Of a stretch of 64,000 nucleotides of DNA, positions 60,601-63,073 are shown piece by piece (the stretch's first letter is position 1; the number at the start of each line of letters is the position of its first letter). The stretch lies in NCBI GenBank assembly GCA_000149265.1, contig CH003041.1:426225-490224 (forward strand). The letters are read 5' to 3'. The translations under genes were made by a program, and so were the position numbers. The notes under the pieces were generated by a model. The model saw nothing but the letters and a program-made list of their open reading frames with translations, was not told where the DNA came from and ran no database searches. This DNA comes from Ciona savignyi (taxonomy: Eukaryota > Chordata > Ascidiacea > Phlebobranchia > Cionidae).

Positions 60601-63073
60601 TGTTTTTTTTTAATACTCAACAACAATGCCTTTGTAATTTCAATGACTGAATTTAAAAAAGGCACAGAGTATGATGATAGCGAGACTGATAGATTCATTA
60701 AGGCAATTATCAGTGAATAGATAATAATTTAGGATGCACTTTATTAAATACCTTACTGAATAGCCTACTTAATTACATTTTTAGTAAACATTTCAGTAAA
60801 TATTTCAGTAAATACTTTGGTCACTTTAGCGAATACCTCTGTAACTGCTTTATTGGCCATTGTGAAAACGAAGGGTCGAAAGATTGCACGAAAAGGGGGG
60901 GGGGGGGTTATGTTTGTGGGGTGTTTATTTACCTGCTGTGAAAACGTCAAAGTGAGTTGGATGGTTCACGATGTTTCCTGGCATCAGTCCTGGTCCCTTG
61001 GCCGTCACTTTGCTTGGATCTGCTGGCGAGTCGTCAACCTGAACCTTGAACGGGCTCTTATGGATCGCCGCACCGGCAAACAATATTGTCACCTATACAA
61101 ATATTAAGGGGGATAAACATTGATTTAAGCGTGCTGTGTAGATCAAGGGTGTAGACTGCGTAGACACATTATTTGAGGGAAATTATGAATTAAAATCTGA
61201 AGACTACTTGACCGTGGAATGTAATATTTTCAAGCATCTCTTTTCAATCCGGATAATGATTTTATTTCGATGCTTGATATAAATAAAACGCCATACCTAG
61301 AGTTAGGGCAATTTATTTTTATCATACTTAGTCACTTTAAATAACGAGAAAGGAACACCATACACTGTTCCCACCATATGCTGTTAAACTGAGTCATATT
61401 TTTTCAATGAAGACGGTTAATTTAAAAATTATAAAGCGCGCACTATATAACTTTCGGGCGTTATATATGTGGGTCAGTTAACTTGTGGGCGTTACGTACG
61501 TCGCACAATTGCGAAGAAATAACTGCAAATATTTGTACGGAAAACCAGCCATATATCTACCATTTACGTAATACCTTAACCATGGCCGTGATAACATGGA
61601 ATTCGAAATAGTACACGTTAATAACTATGAGGCCAAGTGAGTGTAACCGTTTATGTAATGCACGGCTATGTACAGCAGCATCAATGGCGTATTTGTATTG
61701 ACAAATGGAATGTTTGCAGACTTTTATCGGTGTTTGTACACCGGTGTATGAGTACTGTCAGTAATGTAGCCCCGCACAAACTTCCATGCTAGGTTGTAAG
61801 GTCAAACTGCTTCAGATTGTATCTTAAAACACCATTGGAAAATCGGCGGGATAAACGAAGAACCACTGCTGGTGCTACAAGGTTTTGGAAACAAGGCAAA
61901 CACCAATCAGCCGTTTATGACAGAGATTCGTTTGATATTCGAGTTCTTGTGTACACTTTGTAGTATCCGATGTTCGAAAAGATTGTCAATTTCAAAGCTT
62001 GCTCACCGCAATAAATTACCCGGCACCGCGTAAGCAGACGTACAATCTTATATTACGATTCTTAAACGCCCTGGGCAATTGATTGTGTTCGTTCATGTTC
62101 AGTATACACGCCCAACTAACTAAACCGTAATACCGTTTAAGCTCACTTTGAACGGTTTAAAGTCGAATTTTGCTTCAAAACCGAATTAGTACAAATCTAC
62201 GCGTAAAAAACACCAAGTTTTGTATCAAAACCAAATTAATACAAATGTACGCGTAAAAACACCGAATTTTGCATCAAAACCGAATTAGTACAAATCTACG
62301 CGTAAAAAACTAGAGTGTTATTTTCGTGGTGTTACCAGGATCAGACGACCATATTAGTCATAAAACGCCCACCTCATATTCGCCTGGCATGTCAGGATAA
62401 TAAGTCACATTGAAAGTTTTCAGTTTATCGTTGTTTGGAGTGGCTTTCAGTTCTTCCTTGTGGCCTTCTGGGTTGGTAAGGTAAACCAACACATCCCCAT
62501 TCCCCGCTGCGATCGTCTCAACCGTAAACGGAGCAGGGGCGCCAACCTTGCAGCCCTTCGGCTCAACACCTGTGCCAAGGTTTCATGTAACGAAGGATTA
62601 GTTAGTTTTCGGATGGTTTTAGCATGGGAATGATTTTTATTCGACGCTTCGTGAATAACACGCTTAAGCACCATTTAATTATGCCTACCGTTGTGAATTT
62701 AAAGCGTACCGAATTACGGAACAGGGCCAAAGCATGTAACGAAGGATTAGGTAGTTTTCGGGCGGTTTTAGCATAGGAGTGATTTTTATTCAATGCTTTG
62801 TGAATAACACGCTTAATAAGCACCATGCATTTGTGTTAACCGTTGTGAATTTAAAGCATACAAAATCACGGAACGGTCCAAAGCTTTAAAGAACTGTTTT
62901 GTATTGTTTACACATAAGAACCCACCTTTTCCGTAAGCTCTTGCCTTTTTAGAGTTAGTTTTTGGGCGCAGCGGCGCGCCAGGTTTCAATGTAGATTTCG
63001 GGAACTGCGACAGGTATGTCATGACACTAAGTTCGTCCACATTTGGGTTGGTTATCTCTTCGGGTGTAATAAC
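15457..63073 (-). CDS. FLN: Filamin, actin cross-linker (5' end off window; 47 Ig/hinge exons plus a 64-exon Ser-rich insert)
   Basis: Filamin dimerises and cross-links F-actin and scaffolds membrane receptors. Exons translate, in order, into the end of CH2 ([11 protein letters not shown]), Ig repeats like human R1, R2, an extra R3-R2 unit, R3-R15, hinge 1, R16-R21, a short hinge 2 and the dimerising R24 ending in [12 protein letters not shown]. Identity to vertebrate filamin is very high in R20-R21 ([25 protein letters not shown]) and R24 (MLLVGVHGP). The CH1/CH2 start lies above 64000. R22-R23 are absent. A 20-kb array of 64 mostly phase 1-1 Ser-rich exons lies between the second R2-like repeat and R3. 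Two cassettes sit inside R14 and R20. Frame breaks in R11/R12 and R13 look like single-base consensus errors. Without the insert the protein is about filamin size; with it, well over 6,000 residues. Confidence 0.95.
16152..16251 (-). CDS. FLN: Filamin exon: hinge 2 end and R24 start
   Basis: [18 protein letters not shown] and FSVDCSNAG match the R24 start. Phase 0 to 1; donor GTACGA. Confidence 0.93.
16741..16905 (-). repeat. tRNA-derived SINE, second family, partial, inverted
   Basis: The plus strand reads the reverse complement of the family body (CCAAGGGGTTTAACACACG, CCTTGTGCTCACCGTCGGG). The tRNA-like head is missing. It lies in a filamin intron. Confidence 0.65.
17073..17170 (-). CDS. 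FLN: Filamin exon: R21 end plus short hinge 2
   Basis: [19 protein letters not shown] is the R21 end; VGKTNKEP follows and splices in phase 0 directly to R24. Donor GTAAGC. Confidence 0.93.
17400..17690 (+). repeat. tRNA-derived SINE, second family
   Basis: A diverged head is followed by GCAGATTCGAAACTGGTCGG (B-box) and the shared body through GATAAATATGAATATCC. It ends about 18 bases from the donor of the neighbouring R21 exon (17708). Confidence 0.7.
17708..17845 (-). CDS. FLN: Filamin exon: R21
   Basis: [20 protein letters not shown] and [15 protein letters not shown] match vertebrate R21 almost residue for residue. Phase 1 to 1. Confidence 0.95.
18115..18310 (-). repeat. tRNA-derived SINE, second family, inverted
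   Basis: The reverse complement contains GGGTTAGTGTGTTGC, GCAAGGCACCTAATGGACAT and GTAAGGTGATCTG, matching the 14401 copy. Confidence 0.6.
18366..18519 (-). CDS. FLN: Filamin exon: R20 end / R21 start
   Basis: [20 protein letters not shown] then [19 protein letters not shown]. Phase 0 to 1; donor GTGGGT. Confidence 0.95.
18875..18987 (-). CDS. FLN: Filamin exon: R20 middle
   Basis: [20 protein letters not shown] and [10 protein letters not shown]. Phase 1 to 0. It can follow either the R20-start exon or the Ser-rich cassette at 19485. Confidence 0.92.
19485..19757 (-). CDS. FLN: Filamin Ser-rich cassette exon inside R20
   Basis: A phase 1-1, 91-codon open exon with acceptor CTGAAG and donor GCAG|GTTCAT (weak). 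It encodes [20 protein letters not shown] and more Ser/Gln-rich sequence. Skipping it joins LKIP to [15 protein letters not shown] as in vertebrate R20, so it is probably alternative. It could also be an open but unused intronic stretch. Confidence 0.55.
19981..20082 (-). CDS. FLN: Filamin exon: R20 start
   Basis: [17 protein letters not shown] matches the R20 start (vertebrate ...GSHCDLSLKIP). Phase 1 to 1. Confidence 0.88.
20493..20608. mobile_element. Fold-back / MITE-like element with 26-bp terminal inverted repeats
   Basis: Left end CTCTAATTACTACATGATCA (26 bases in full) pairs with the right end at about 24 of 26 positions. The interior has GATCCAAGC/GATCC tandem words. There is no coding capacity and no clear target-site duplication. 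It lies in a filamin intron. Confidence 0.6.
20748..20927 (-). CDS. FLN: Filamin exon: R19
   Basis: [18 protein letters not shown] and [18 protein letters not shown]. Phase 1 to 1. Confidence 0.95.
21347..21550 (-). CDS. FLN: Filamin exon: R18 end / R19 start
   Basis: [20 protein letters not shown] and [17 protein letters not shown]. Phase 1 to 1. Confidence 0.95.
21758..21919 (-). CDS. FLN: Filamin exon: R18
   Basis: [19 protein letters not shown] and KKLPNGHIG match R18. Phase 1 to 1. Confidence 0.93.
22346..22519 (-). CDS. FLN: Filamin exon: R17
   Basis: [20 protein letters not shown] and [16 protein letters not shown]. Phase 1 to 1. R17 carries the glycoprotein-Ib/integrin-type binding face in vertebrates. 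Confidence 0.95.
23001..23129 (-). CDS. FLN: Filamin exon: R16 end / R17 start
   Basis: [36 protein letters not shown]. Phase 1 to 1. Confidence 0.94.
23517..23657 (-). CDS. FLN: Filamin exon: R16
   Basis: [18 protein letters not shown] and [19 protein letters not shown]. Phase 1 to 1. Confidence 0.93.
23946..24030 (-). CDS. FLN: Filamin exon: hinge 1 to R16
   Basis: [19 protein letters not shown]. Phase 0 to 1; donor GTAAGT. Its 5' end is duplicated just upstream (see repeat at 24018). Confidence 0.85.
24018..24200. repeat. Tandem duplication covering the acceptor of the hinge-1/R16 exon
   Basis: Two copies, offset about 95 bases, share ACAACAAATGAACTTTGTTG and GTGTGAAAAAGT. The second copy keeps a usable-looking AG acceptor but lacks the exon body. 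Confidence 0.7.
24494..24592 (-). CDS. FLN: Filamin exon: hinge 1
   Basis: A phase 0-0, 33-codon exon: [20 protein letters not shown], no Ig fold. It sits between R15 and R16 exactly where vertebrate hinge 1 lies. Skipping it keeps frame, as in vertebrate hinge-less isoforms. Confidence 0.82.
24891..25138 (-). CDS. FLN: Filamin exon: R15
   Basis: [26 protein letters not shown]-like [15 protein letters not shown] and [14 protein letters not shown]. Phase 1 to 0; donor GTAAGT. Confidence 0.95.
25545..25605 (-). repeat. Degenerate SINE fragment
   Basis: GACCATTAAGTGCCTTGACC resembles the inverted body word of the second SINE family (GGCACCTAATGG...). It is short and diverged. Confidence 0.3.
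25730..25919 (-). CDS. FLN: Filamin exon: R14 second half
   Basis: [39 protein letters not shown]. Phase 0 to 1. It continues the R14 start exon directly when the RS cassette is skipped. Confidence 0.95.
26699..27148 (-). CDS. FLN: Filamin Arg/Ser-rich cassette exon inside R14
   Basis: A phase 0-0, 150-codon exon with a good donor (TCT|GTAAGT) and acceptor CGTTTTAG. It encodes [18 protein letters not shown], a Ser run, a core of about nine RS dipeptides ([11 protein letters not shown]), a second Ser/Asp run and [13 protein letters not shown] repeats of this kind are typical of SR splicing proteins and SRPK/CLK substrates. Inclusion would place 150 disordered residues within a loop of R14; skipping restores VQVT-DPEGRPK. 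Probably a regulated cassette. Confidence 0.75.
27299..27412 (-). CDS. FLN: Filamin exon: R14 first half
   Basis: [20 protein letters not shown] and [12 protein letters not shown]. Phase 0 to 0. Confidence 0.95.
27662..27829 (-). CDS. FLN: Filamin exon: R13 end (apparent +1 frameshift)
   Basis: [19 protein letters not shown] runs into a frame break at the G-run 27761-27763. One base too many shifts [19 protein letters not shown] out of frame. Exon length 168 is one more than the phases need. Confidence 0.85.
28264..28384 (-). CDS. FLN: Filamin exon: R13 start
   Basis: [20 protein letters not shown] and [12 protein letters not shown]. Phase 0 to 1. Confidence 0.95.
28727..28867 (-). CDS. FLN: Filamin exon: R12 end
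   Basis: [20 protein letters not shown] and [18 protein letters not shown]. Phase 0 to 0. Confidence 0.95.
29405..29635 (-). CDS. FLN: Filamin exon: R11 end / R12 (apparent +1 frameshift)
   Basis: [20 protein letters not shown] and [17 protein letters not shown] are clear R12. At the exon start the G-run 29620-29622 has one base too many (GPHKI then out of frame to [14 protein letters not shown]). Length 231 instead of the expected 230. Confidence 0.87.
29968..30141 (-). CDS. FLN: Filamin exon: R11
   Basis: [20 protein letters not shown] and [17 protein letters not shown]. Phase 1 to 1; non-consensus donor GTGCCT. Confidence 0.9.
30170..30375. repeat. AT-rich minisatellite
   Basis: Diverged tandem units built from TTAGGGTAAAAAATTGGGTA with AAACAAA/AAAGTT spacers, in a filamin intron. 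Confidence 0.75.
30510..30661 (-). CDS. FLN: Filamin exon: R10 end / R11 start
   Basis: [20 protein letters not shown] and [17 protein letters not shown]. Phase 2 to 1. Confidence 0.93.
31122..31320 (-). CDS. FLN: Filamin exon: R10
   Basis: [19 protein letters not shown] and [10 protein letters not shown]. Phase 1 to 2; donor GTAATT. Confidence 0.93.
31556..31723 (-). CDS. FLN: Filamin exon: R9
   Basis: [20 protein letters not shown] and [15 protein letters not shown]. Phase 1 to 1. Confidence 0.95.
31780..31970. repeat. Intronic tandem duplication
   Basis: Two diverged copies, about 125 bases apart, share GTTTGTTATTCTGTAAAA, TTTAGTTTGTTCTTGA and GGAAACTCTCAGAAATTCTA-like words. Confidence 0.55.
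32295..32465 (-). CDS. FLN: Filamin exon: R8 end / R9 start
   Basis: [19 protein letters not shown] and [18 protein letters not shown]. Phase 1 to 1. Confidence 0.95.
32616..32780 (-). CDS. FLN: Filamin exon: R8
   Basis: [20 protein letters not shown] and [17 protein letters not shown]. Phase 1 to 1. Confidence 0.93.
33134..33290 (-). CDS. FLN: Filamin exon: R7 end / R8 start
   Basis: [20 protein letters not shown] and [17 protein letters not shown]. Phase 0 to 1; donor GTAAGT. Confidence 0.93.
33557..33693 (-). CDS. FLN: Filamin exon: R7
   Basis: [20 protein letters not shown] matches R7 (GVELGKPTHFT in vertebrates). Phase 1 to 0. Confidence 0.92.
33780..33950 (-). repeat. Degenerate tRNA-derived SINE (inverted)
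   Basis: The reverse complement starts GGTGGTTTAGTGATTCATG (A-box-like) and has later words resembling the second SINE family; the B-box is eroded. Confidence 0.35.
33976..34101 (-). CDS. FLN: Filamin exon: R6 end / R7 start
   Basis: [20 protein letters not shown] and [16 protein letters not shown]. Phase 1 to 1. Confidence 0.94.
34215..34464 (-). CDS. FLN: Filamin exon: R6
   Basis: [20 protein letters not shown] and [19 protein letters not shown], near identical to vertebrate R6. Phase 0 to 1. Confidence 0.96.
34670..34930 (-). CDS. FLN: Filamin exon: R5
   Basis: [20 protein letters not shown] and [19 protein letters not shown]. Phase 0 to 0; one whole repeat in one exon. Confidence 0.95.
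35134..35327 (-). CDS. FLN: Filamin exon: R4 end
   Basis: [20 protein letters not shown] and [19 protein letters not shown], clearly R4. Phase 1 to 0. Confidence 0.95.
35498..35624 (-). CDS. FLN: Filamin exon: R4 start
   Basis: [20 protein letters not shown] and [16 protein letters not shown]. Phase 0 to 1. Confidence 0.95.
35804..35946 (-). CDS. FLN: Filamin exon: R3 end
   Basis: [20 protein letters not shown] and [11 protein letters not shown]. Phase 1 to 0; donor GTAAGA. Confidence 0.93.
36107..36244 (-). CDS. FLN: Filamin exon: R3 start
   Basis: [20 protein letters not shown] and DLKVTVKGP, the best match in the window to vertebrate R3 (ACNPSACRAVGRGLQP). Phase 1 to 1. Its acceptor could join either the array or the R2 exon at 60386. 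Confidence 0.94.
36575..36694 (-). CDS. FLN: Array exon a64 (EP(V)EA motif)
   Basis: [16 protein letters not shown] and EQSQFPG; the last array exon before R3. Phase 1-1. Confidence 0.7.
37237..37395 (-). CDS. FLN: Array exon a63 (EP(V)EA motif)
   Basis: An acidic exon with [15 protein letters not shown] and [15 protein letters not shown]. Phase 1-1, donor GTTCTA. Confidence 0.7.
37659..37790 (-). CDS. FLN: Array exon a62
   Basis: [20 protein letters not shown], ending [11 protein letters not shown]. Phase 1-1, donor GTTTCT. Confidence 0.65.
37896..38047 (-). CDS. FLN: Array exon a61 (phase anomaly)
   Basis: [16 protein letters not shown] is related to a51. The only nearby donor (GAT|GTTTTT) leaves phase 0, not 1, so inclusion would break the frame. 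Possibly a dead or skipped exon. Confidence 0.45.
38106..38258 (-). CDS. FLN: Array exon a60
   Basis: [20 protein letters not shown] then a Ser run ending [10 protein letters not shown]. Phase 1-1. Confidence 0.7.
38325..38450 (-). CDS. FLN: Array exon a59 (EP(V)EA motif)
   Basis: [20 protein letters not shown] then [13 protein letters not shown]. Phase 1-1. Confidence 0.72.
38583..38798 (-). CDS. FLN: Array exon a58 (A-like, diverged K-segment)
   Basis: [14 protein letters not shown] then [17 protein letters not shown]. Phase 1-1, donor GTAATT. Confidence 0.72.
38915..39154 (-). CDS. FLN: Array exon a57 (EP(I)EA motif plus Ser run)
   Basis: [33 protein letters not shown], then [15 protein letters not shown]. 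Phase 1-1. Confidence 0.72.
39268..39441 (-). CDS. FLN: Array exon a56 (B-like)
   Basis: [18 protein letters not shown] then [17 protein letters not shown]. Phase 1-1, donor GTGGCT. Confidence 0.7.
39497..39631 (-). CDS. FLN: Array exon a55 (A-like, short Ser run)
   Basis: [20 protein letters not shown] then SFKDKG. Phase 1-1, donor GTATTT. Confidence 0.68.
39744..39869 (-). CDS. FLN: Array exon a54
   Basis: [17 protein letters not shown] then a Ser run ending SSDESESEG. Phase 1-1. Confidence 0.68.
39931..40083 (-). CDS. FLN: Array exon a53 (EP(I)KA motif)
   Basis: [20 protein letters not shown]. Phase 1-1. Confidence 0.68.
40203..40472 (-). CDS. FLN: Array exon a52 (DPIEA motif plus Ser run)
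   Basis: [32 protein letters not shown], ending [11 protein letters not shown]. Phase 1-1, one continuous 90-codon exon. Confidence 0.7.
40545..40712 (-). CDS. FLN: Array exon a51
   Basis: [20 protein letters not shown] and a Lys-rich stretch, ending STDISDLEG. Phase 1-1. Confidence 0.65.
40808..40987 (-). CDS. FLN: Array exon a50 (B-like)
   Basis: [20 protein letters not shown] then [15 protein letters not shown]. Phase 1-1. Confidence 0.68.
41042..41479 (-). CDS. FLN: Array exon a49 (G + A fusion)
   Basis: [38 protein letters not shown], a Ser run and [17 protein letters not shown]. 41261-41320 could be a 60-base in-frame intron. Same length as paralogue a30. Confidence 0.72.
41599..41760 (-). 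CDS. FLN: Array exon a48 (B, short)
   Basis: [20 protein letters not shown], ending SSDESEG. Paralogue of a29. Phase 1-1. Confidence 0.72.
41817..42068 (-). CDS. FLN: Array exon a47 (A)
   Basis: [20 protein letters not shown], Ser run, [17 protein letters not shown]. Phase 1-1. Confidence 0.78.
42200..42397 (-). CDS. FLN: Array exon a46 (B)
   Basis: [32 protein letters not shown], ending SDESESEG. Phase 1-1. Confidence 0.78.
42459..42728 (-). CDS. FLN: Array exon a45 (A)
   Basis: [20 protein letters not shown], Ser/Thr run, [17 protein letters not shown]. Phase 1-1. Confidence 0.78.
42860..43051 (-). CDS. FLN: Array exon a44 (B)
   Basis: [30 protein letters not shown], ending SSDESEG. Phase 1-1. 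Confidence 0.78.
43109..43393 (-). CDS. FLN: Array exon a43 (A)
   Basis: [20 protein letters not shown], a long Ser/Asn run, [17 protein letters not shown]. It follows a42 without a B exon between. Confidence 0.78.
43447..43698 (-). CDS. FLN: Array exon a42 (A)
   Basis: [20 protein letters not shown], Ser run, [17 protein letters not shown]. Phase 1-1. Confidence 0.78.
43817..43996 (-). CDS. FLN: Array exon a41 (B)
   Basis: [32 protein letters not shown], ending SDESECEG. Phase 1-1. Confidence 0.78.
44053..44346 (-). CDS. FLN: Array exon a40 (A)
   Basis: [20 protein letters not shown], a long Ser run, [17 protein letters not shown]. Paralogue of a34. Confidence 0.78.
44477..44674 (-). CDS. 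FLN: Array exon a39 (B)
   Basis: [32 protein letters not shown], ending SDESESEG. Paralogue of a33. Confidence 0.78.
44731..45006 (-). CDS. FLN: Array exon a38 (A)
   Basis: [20 protein letters not shown], Ser/Ala run, [17 protein letters not shown]. Paralogue of a32. Confidence 0.78.
45127..45324 (-). CDS. FLN: Array exon a37 (B)
   Basis: [40 protein letters not shown]. Near-identical to a31. Confidence 0.78.
45382..45639 (-). CDS. FLN: Array exon a36 (A)
   Basis: SVPLENL-type start ([17 protein letters not shown] region), Ser run, [17 protein letters not shown]. Phase 1-1. Confidence 0.78.
45771..45968 (-). CDS. FLN: Array exon a35 (B)
   Basis: [40 protein letters not shown]. Phase 1-1. 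Confidence 0.78.
46025..46300 (-). CDS. FLN: Array exon a34 (A)
   Basis: [20 protein letters not shown], Ser run, [17 protein letters not shown]. Phase 1-1. Confidence 0.78.
46431..46664 (-). CDS. FLN: Array exon a33 (B, longest Ser run of its type)
   Basis: [28 protein letters not shown], about 30 Ser-rich residues, SDESESKG. Phase 1-1. Confidence 0.78.
46721..46972 (-). CDS. FLN: Array exon a32 (A)
   Basis: [20 protein letters not shown], Ser run, [17 protein letters not shown]. Phase 1-1. Confidence 0.78.
47093..47290 (-). CDS. FLN: Array exon a31 (B)
   Basis: [40 protein letters not shown]. Phase 1-1. Confidence 0.78.
47348..47785 (-). CDS. FLN: Array exon a30 (G + A fusion)
   Basis: [38 protein letters not shown], Ser run, [17 protein letters not shown]. 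47567-47626 could be a 60-base in-frame intron (GTCTCT...CATACAG). Confidence 0.75.
47914..48066 (-). CDS. FLN: Array exon a29 (B, short)
   Basis: [38 protein letters not shown]. Phase 1-1. Confidence 0.75.
48124..48375 (-). CDS. FLN: Array exon a28 (A)
   Basis: [20 protein letters not shown], Ser run, [17 protein letters not shown]. Phase 1-1. Confidence 0.78.
48507..48698 (-). CDS. FLN: Array exon a27 (B)
   Basis: [42 protein letters not shown]. Phase 1-1. Confidence 0.76.
48755..49003 (-). CDS. FLN: Array exon a26 (A)
   Basis: [20 protein letters not shown], Ser run, [17 protein letters not shown]. Phase 1-1. Confidence 0.76.
49133..49285 (-). CDS. FLN: Array exon a25 (B-like, diverged)
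   Basis: [20 protein letters not shown] then a Ser run and SSDESESEG; acceptor CTGCAG, donor GTTTTT. Phase 1-1. Confidence 0.6.
49335..49420 (-). pseudogene. Relic of an A-type exon end
   Basis: It still reads like GFL-EKLKLN...KSG after an ENxG remnant but has a stop in place. The Ser run is gone. Confidence 0.45.
49606..49755 (-). CDS. FLN: Array exon a24
   Basis: [20 protein letters not shown] then [13 protein letters not shown]. Phase 1-1, donor GTTATA. Confidence 0.62.
50135..50302 (-). CDS. FLN: Array exon a23 (C)
   Basis: [20 protein letters not shown], then Ser run SSSDSDSEG. Phase 1-1, donor GTTTAT. Confidence 0.75.
50428..50604 (-). CDS. FLN: Array exon a22 (D)
   Basis: [30 protein letters not shown], donor GTTATT. 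Phase 1-1. Confidence 0.75.
50698..50859 (-). CDS. FLN: Array exon a21 (C)
   Basis: [35 protein letters not shown]. Phase 1-1. Confidence 0.75.
50958..51125 (-). CDS. FLN: Array exon a20 (D)
   Basis: [39 protein letters not shown]. Phase 1-1. Confidence 0.75.
51198..51359 (-). CDS. FLN: Array exon a19 (C)
   Basis: [28 protein letters not shown], Ser run SDSDSEG. Phase 1-1. Confidence 0.75.
51445..51618 (-). CDS. FLN: Array exon a18 (D)
   Basis: [45 protein letters not shown]. Phase 1-1. Confidence 0.75.
51712..51873 (-). CDS. FLN: Array exon a17 (C)
   Basis: [35 protein letters not shown]. Phase 1-1. Confidence 0.75.
51973..52137 (-). CDS. FLN: Array exon a16 (D)
   Basis: [44 protein letters not shown]. 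Phase 1-1. Confidence 0.75.
52231..52392 (-). CDS. FLN: Array exon a15 (C)
   Basis: [35 protein letters not shown]. Phase 1-1. Confidence 0.75.
52491..52652 (-). CDS. FLN: Array exon a14 (D)
   Basis: [42 protein letters not shown]. Phase 1-1. Confidence 0.75.
52747..52908 (-). CDS. FLN: Array exon a13 (C)
   Basis: [37 protein letters not shown]. Phase 1-1. Confidence 0.75.
53009..53162 (-). pseudogene. FLN: Array exon a12 (D, +1 frameshift)
   Basis: It begins [16 protein letters not shown] like its siblings, then an extra base near 53071-53076 shifts the frame into a stop before the Ser run. Length 154, not a multiple of 3. Skipping it restores the frame. Confidence 0.6.
53256..53417 (-). 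CDS. FLN: Array exon a11 (C)
   Basis: [35 protein letters not shown]. Phase 1-1. Confidence 0.75.
53543..53713 (-). CDS. FLN: Array exon a10 (D)
   Basis: [39 protein letters not shown]. Phase 1-1. Confidence 0.75.
53839..53985 (-). CDS. FLN: Array exon a9 (H)
   Basis: [20 protein letters not shown], then [12 protein letters not shown]. Phase 1-1. Paralogue of a6. Confidence 0.72.
54086..54247 (-). CDS. FLN: Array exon a8 (C)
   Basis: [33 protein letters not shown]. Phase 1-1. Confidence 0.75.
54348..54509 (-). CDS. FLN: Array exon a7 (D)
   Basis: [40 protein letters not shown]. Phase 1-1. Confidence 0.75.
54636..54782 (-). CDS. FLN: Array exon a6 (H)
   Basis: [33 protein letters not shown]. 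Phase 1-1, donor GTTACT. Confidence 0.72.
54883..55044 (-). CDS. FLN: Array exon a5 (C)
   Basis: [34 protein letters not shown]. Phase 1-1. Confidence 0.75.
55145..55315 (-). CDS. FLN: Array exon a4 (D)
   Basis: [37 protein letters not shown]. Phase 1-1. Confidence 0.75.
55651..55794 (-). CDS. FLN: Array exon a3
   Basis: Acidic: [41 protein letters not shown] diverged EPVEA motif. Phase 1-1. Confidence 0.68.
55922..56032 (-). CDS. FLN: Array exon a2 (EP(I)EA motif)
   Basis: [32 protein letters not shown]. Phase 1-1, donor GTTTCT. Confidence 0.72.
56150..56293 (-). CDS. FLN: Array exon a1 (EP(V)EA motif), first of the array
   Basis: [39 protein letters not shown]. Phase 1-1, donor GTTTCT. 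Confidence 0.72.
56763..56966 (-). CDS. FLN: Filamin exon: second R2-like repeat (R2b)
   Basis: [20 protein letters not shown] and [18 protein letters not shown]. Phase 1 to 1. It aligns with R2 including the long EL-EER loop; last Ig exon before the array. Confidence 0.93.
57045..57120 (-). repeat. Duplicated stub of the R2b exon start
   Basis: TTTACAAAGTAATATTGACA and the preceding exon start are copied from 56940-57000, but the acceptor AG is lost (ACAG changed to AAAA). Confidence 0.6.
57865..57973 (-). CDS. FLN: Filamin exon: R3a end / R2b start
   Basis: [20 protein letters not shown] and [11 protein letters not shown]. Phase 0 to 1, same exon layout as 60933-61092. Confidence 0.93.
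57974..59513 (-). other. Filamin intron with no visible coding content
   Basis: A 1.5-kb intron holding a short tandem duplication (59270-59402). I see no exon or clear regulatory site. Confidence 0.5.
59270..59402. repeat. Two-copy tandem repeat, about 66 bp
   Basis: ACCATAGAACAAACAAGTGT (and beyond, through TATCTATTGAA) occurs twice. Confidence 0.75.
59514..59650 (-). CDS. FLN: Filamin exon: first R3-like repeat (R3a) end
   Basis: [20 protein letters not shown] and [11 protein letters not shown]. Phase 1 to 0; donor GTGAGT. Confidence 0.93.
59933..60070 (-). CDS. FLN: Filamin exon: R3a start
   Basis: [20 protein letters not shown] and [13 protein letters not shown]. Phase 1 to 1, same layout as the R3 exon at 36107. 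Confidence 0.93.
60386..60583 (-). CDS. FLN: Filamin exon: R2
   Basis: [20 protein letters not shown] and [17 protein letters not shown]. Phase 1 to 1; donor GTAAGT. Confidence 0.95.
60933..61092 (-). CDS. FLN: Filamin exon: R1 end / R2 start
   Basis: [20 protein letters not shown] and [18 protein letters not shown]. Phase 0 to 1. Confidence 0.95.
61093..62372 (-). other. Filamin intron in R1
   Basis: It holds the 50-bp tandem repeat at 62160-62313. No exon is seen. Confidence 0.5.
62160..62313. repeat. Three-copy tandem repeat, about 50 bp
   Basis: Each unit contains TCAAAACCGAATTAGTACAA and TACGCGTAAAAAACACC with few changes. Confidence 0.85.
62373..62569 (-). CDS. FLN: Filamin exon: R1
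   Basis: [20 protein letters not shown] and [20 protein letters not shown]. Phase 1 to 0. Confidence 0.95.
62585..62884. repeat. Two-copy tandem duplication, about 150 bp
   Basis: ATGTAACGAAGGATTA, GTGAATAACACGCTTAA and CCGTTGTGAATTTAAAGC each occur twice in the same order within a filamin intron. Confidence 0.8.
62926..63073 (-). CDS. FLN: Filamin exon: end of CH2 and linker to R1
   Basis: [20 protein letters not shown] then [20 protein letters not shown] and KARAYGK. This is the conserved end of the actin-binding domain. Phase 0 to 1; upstream CH exons lie beyond the window. Confidence 0.96.
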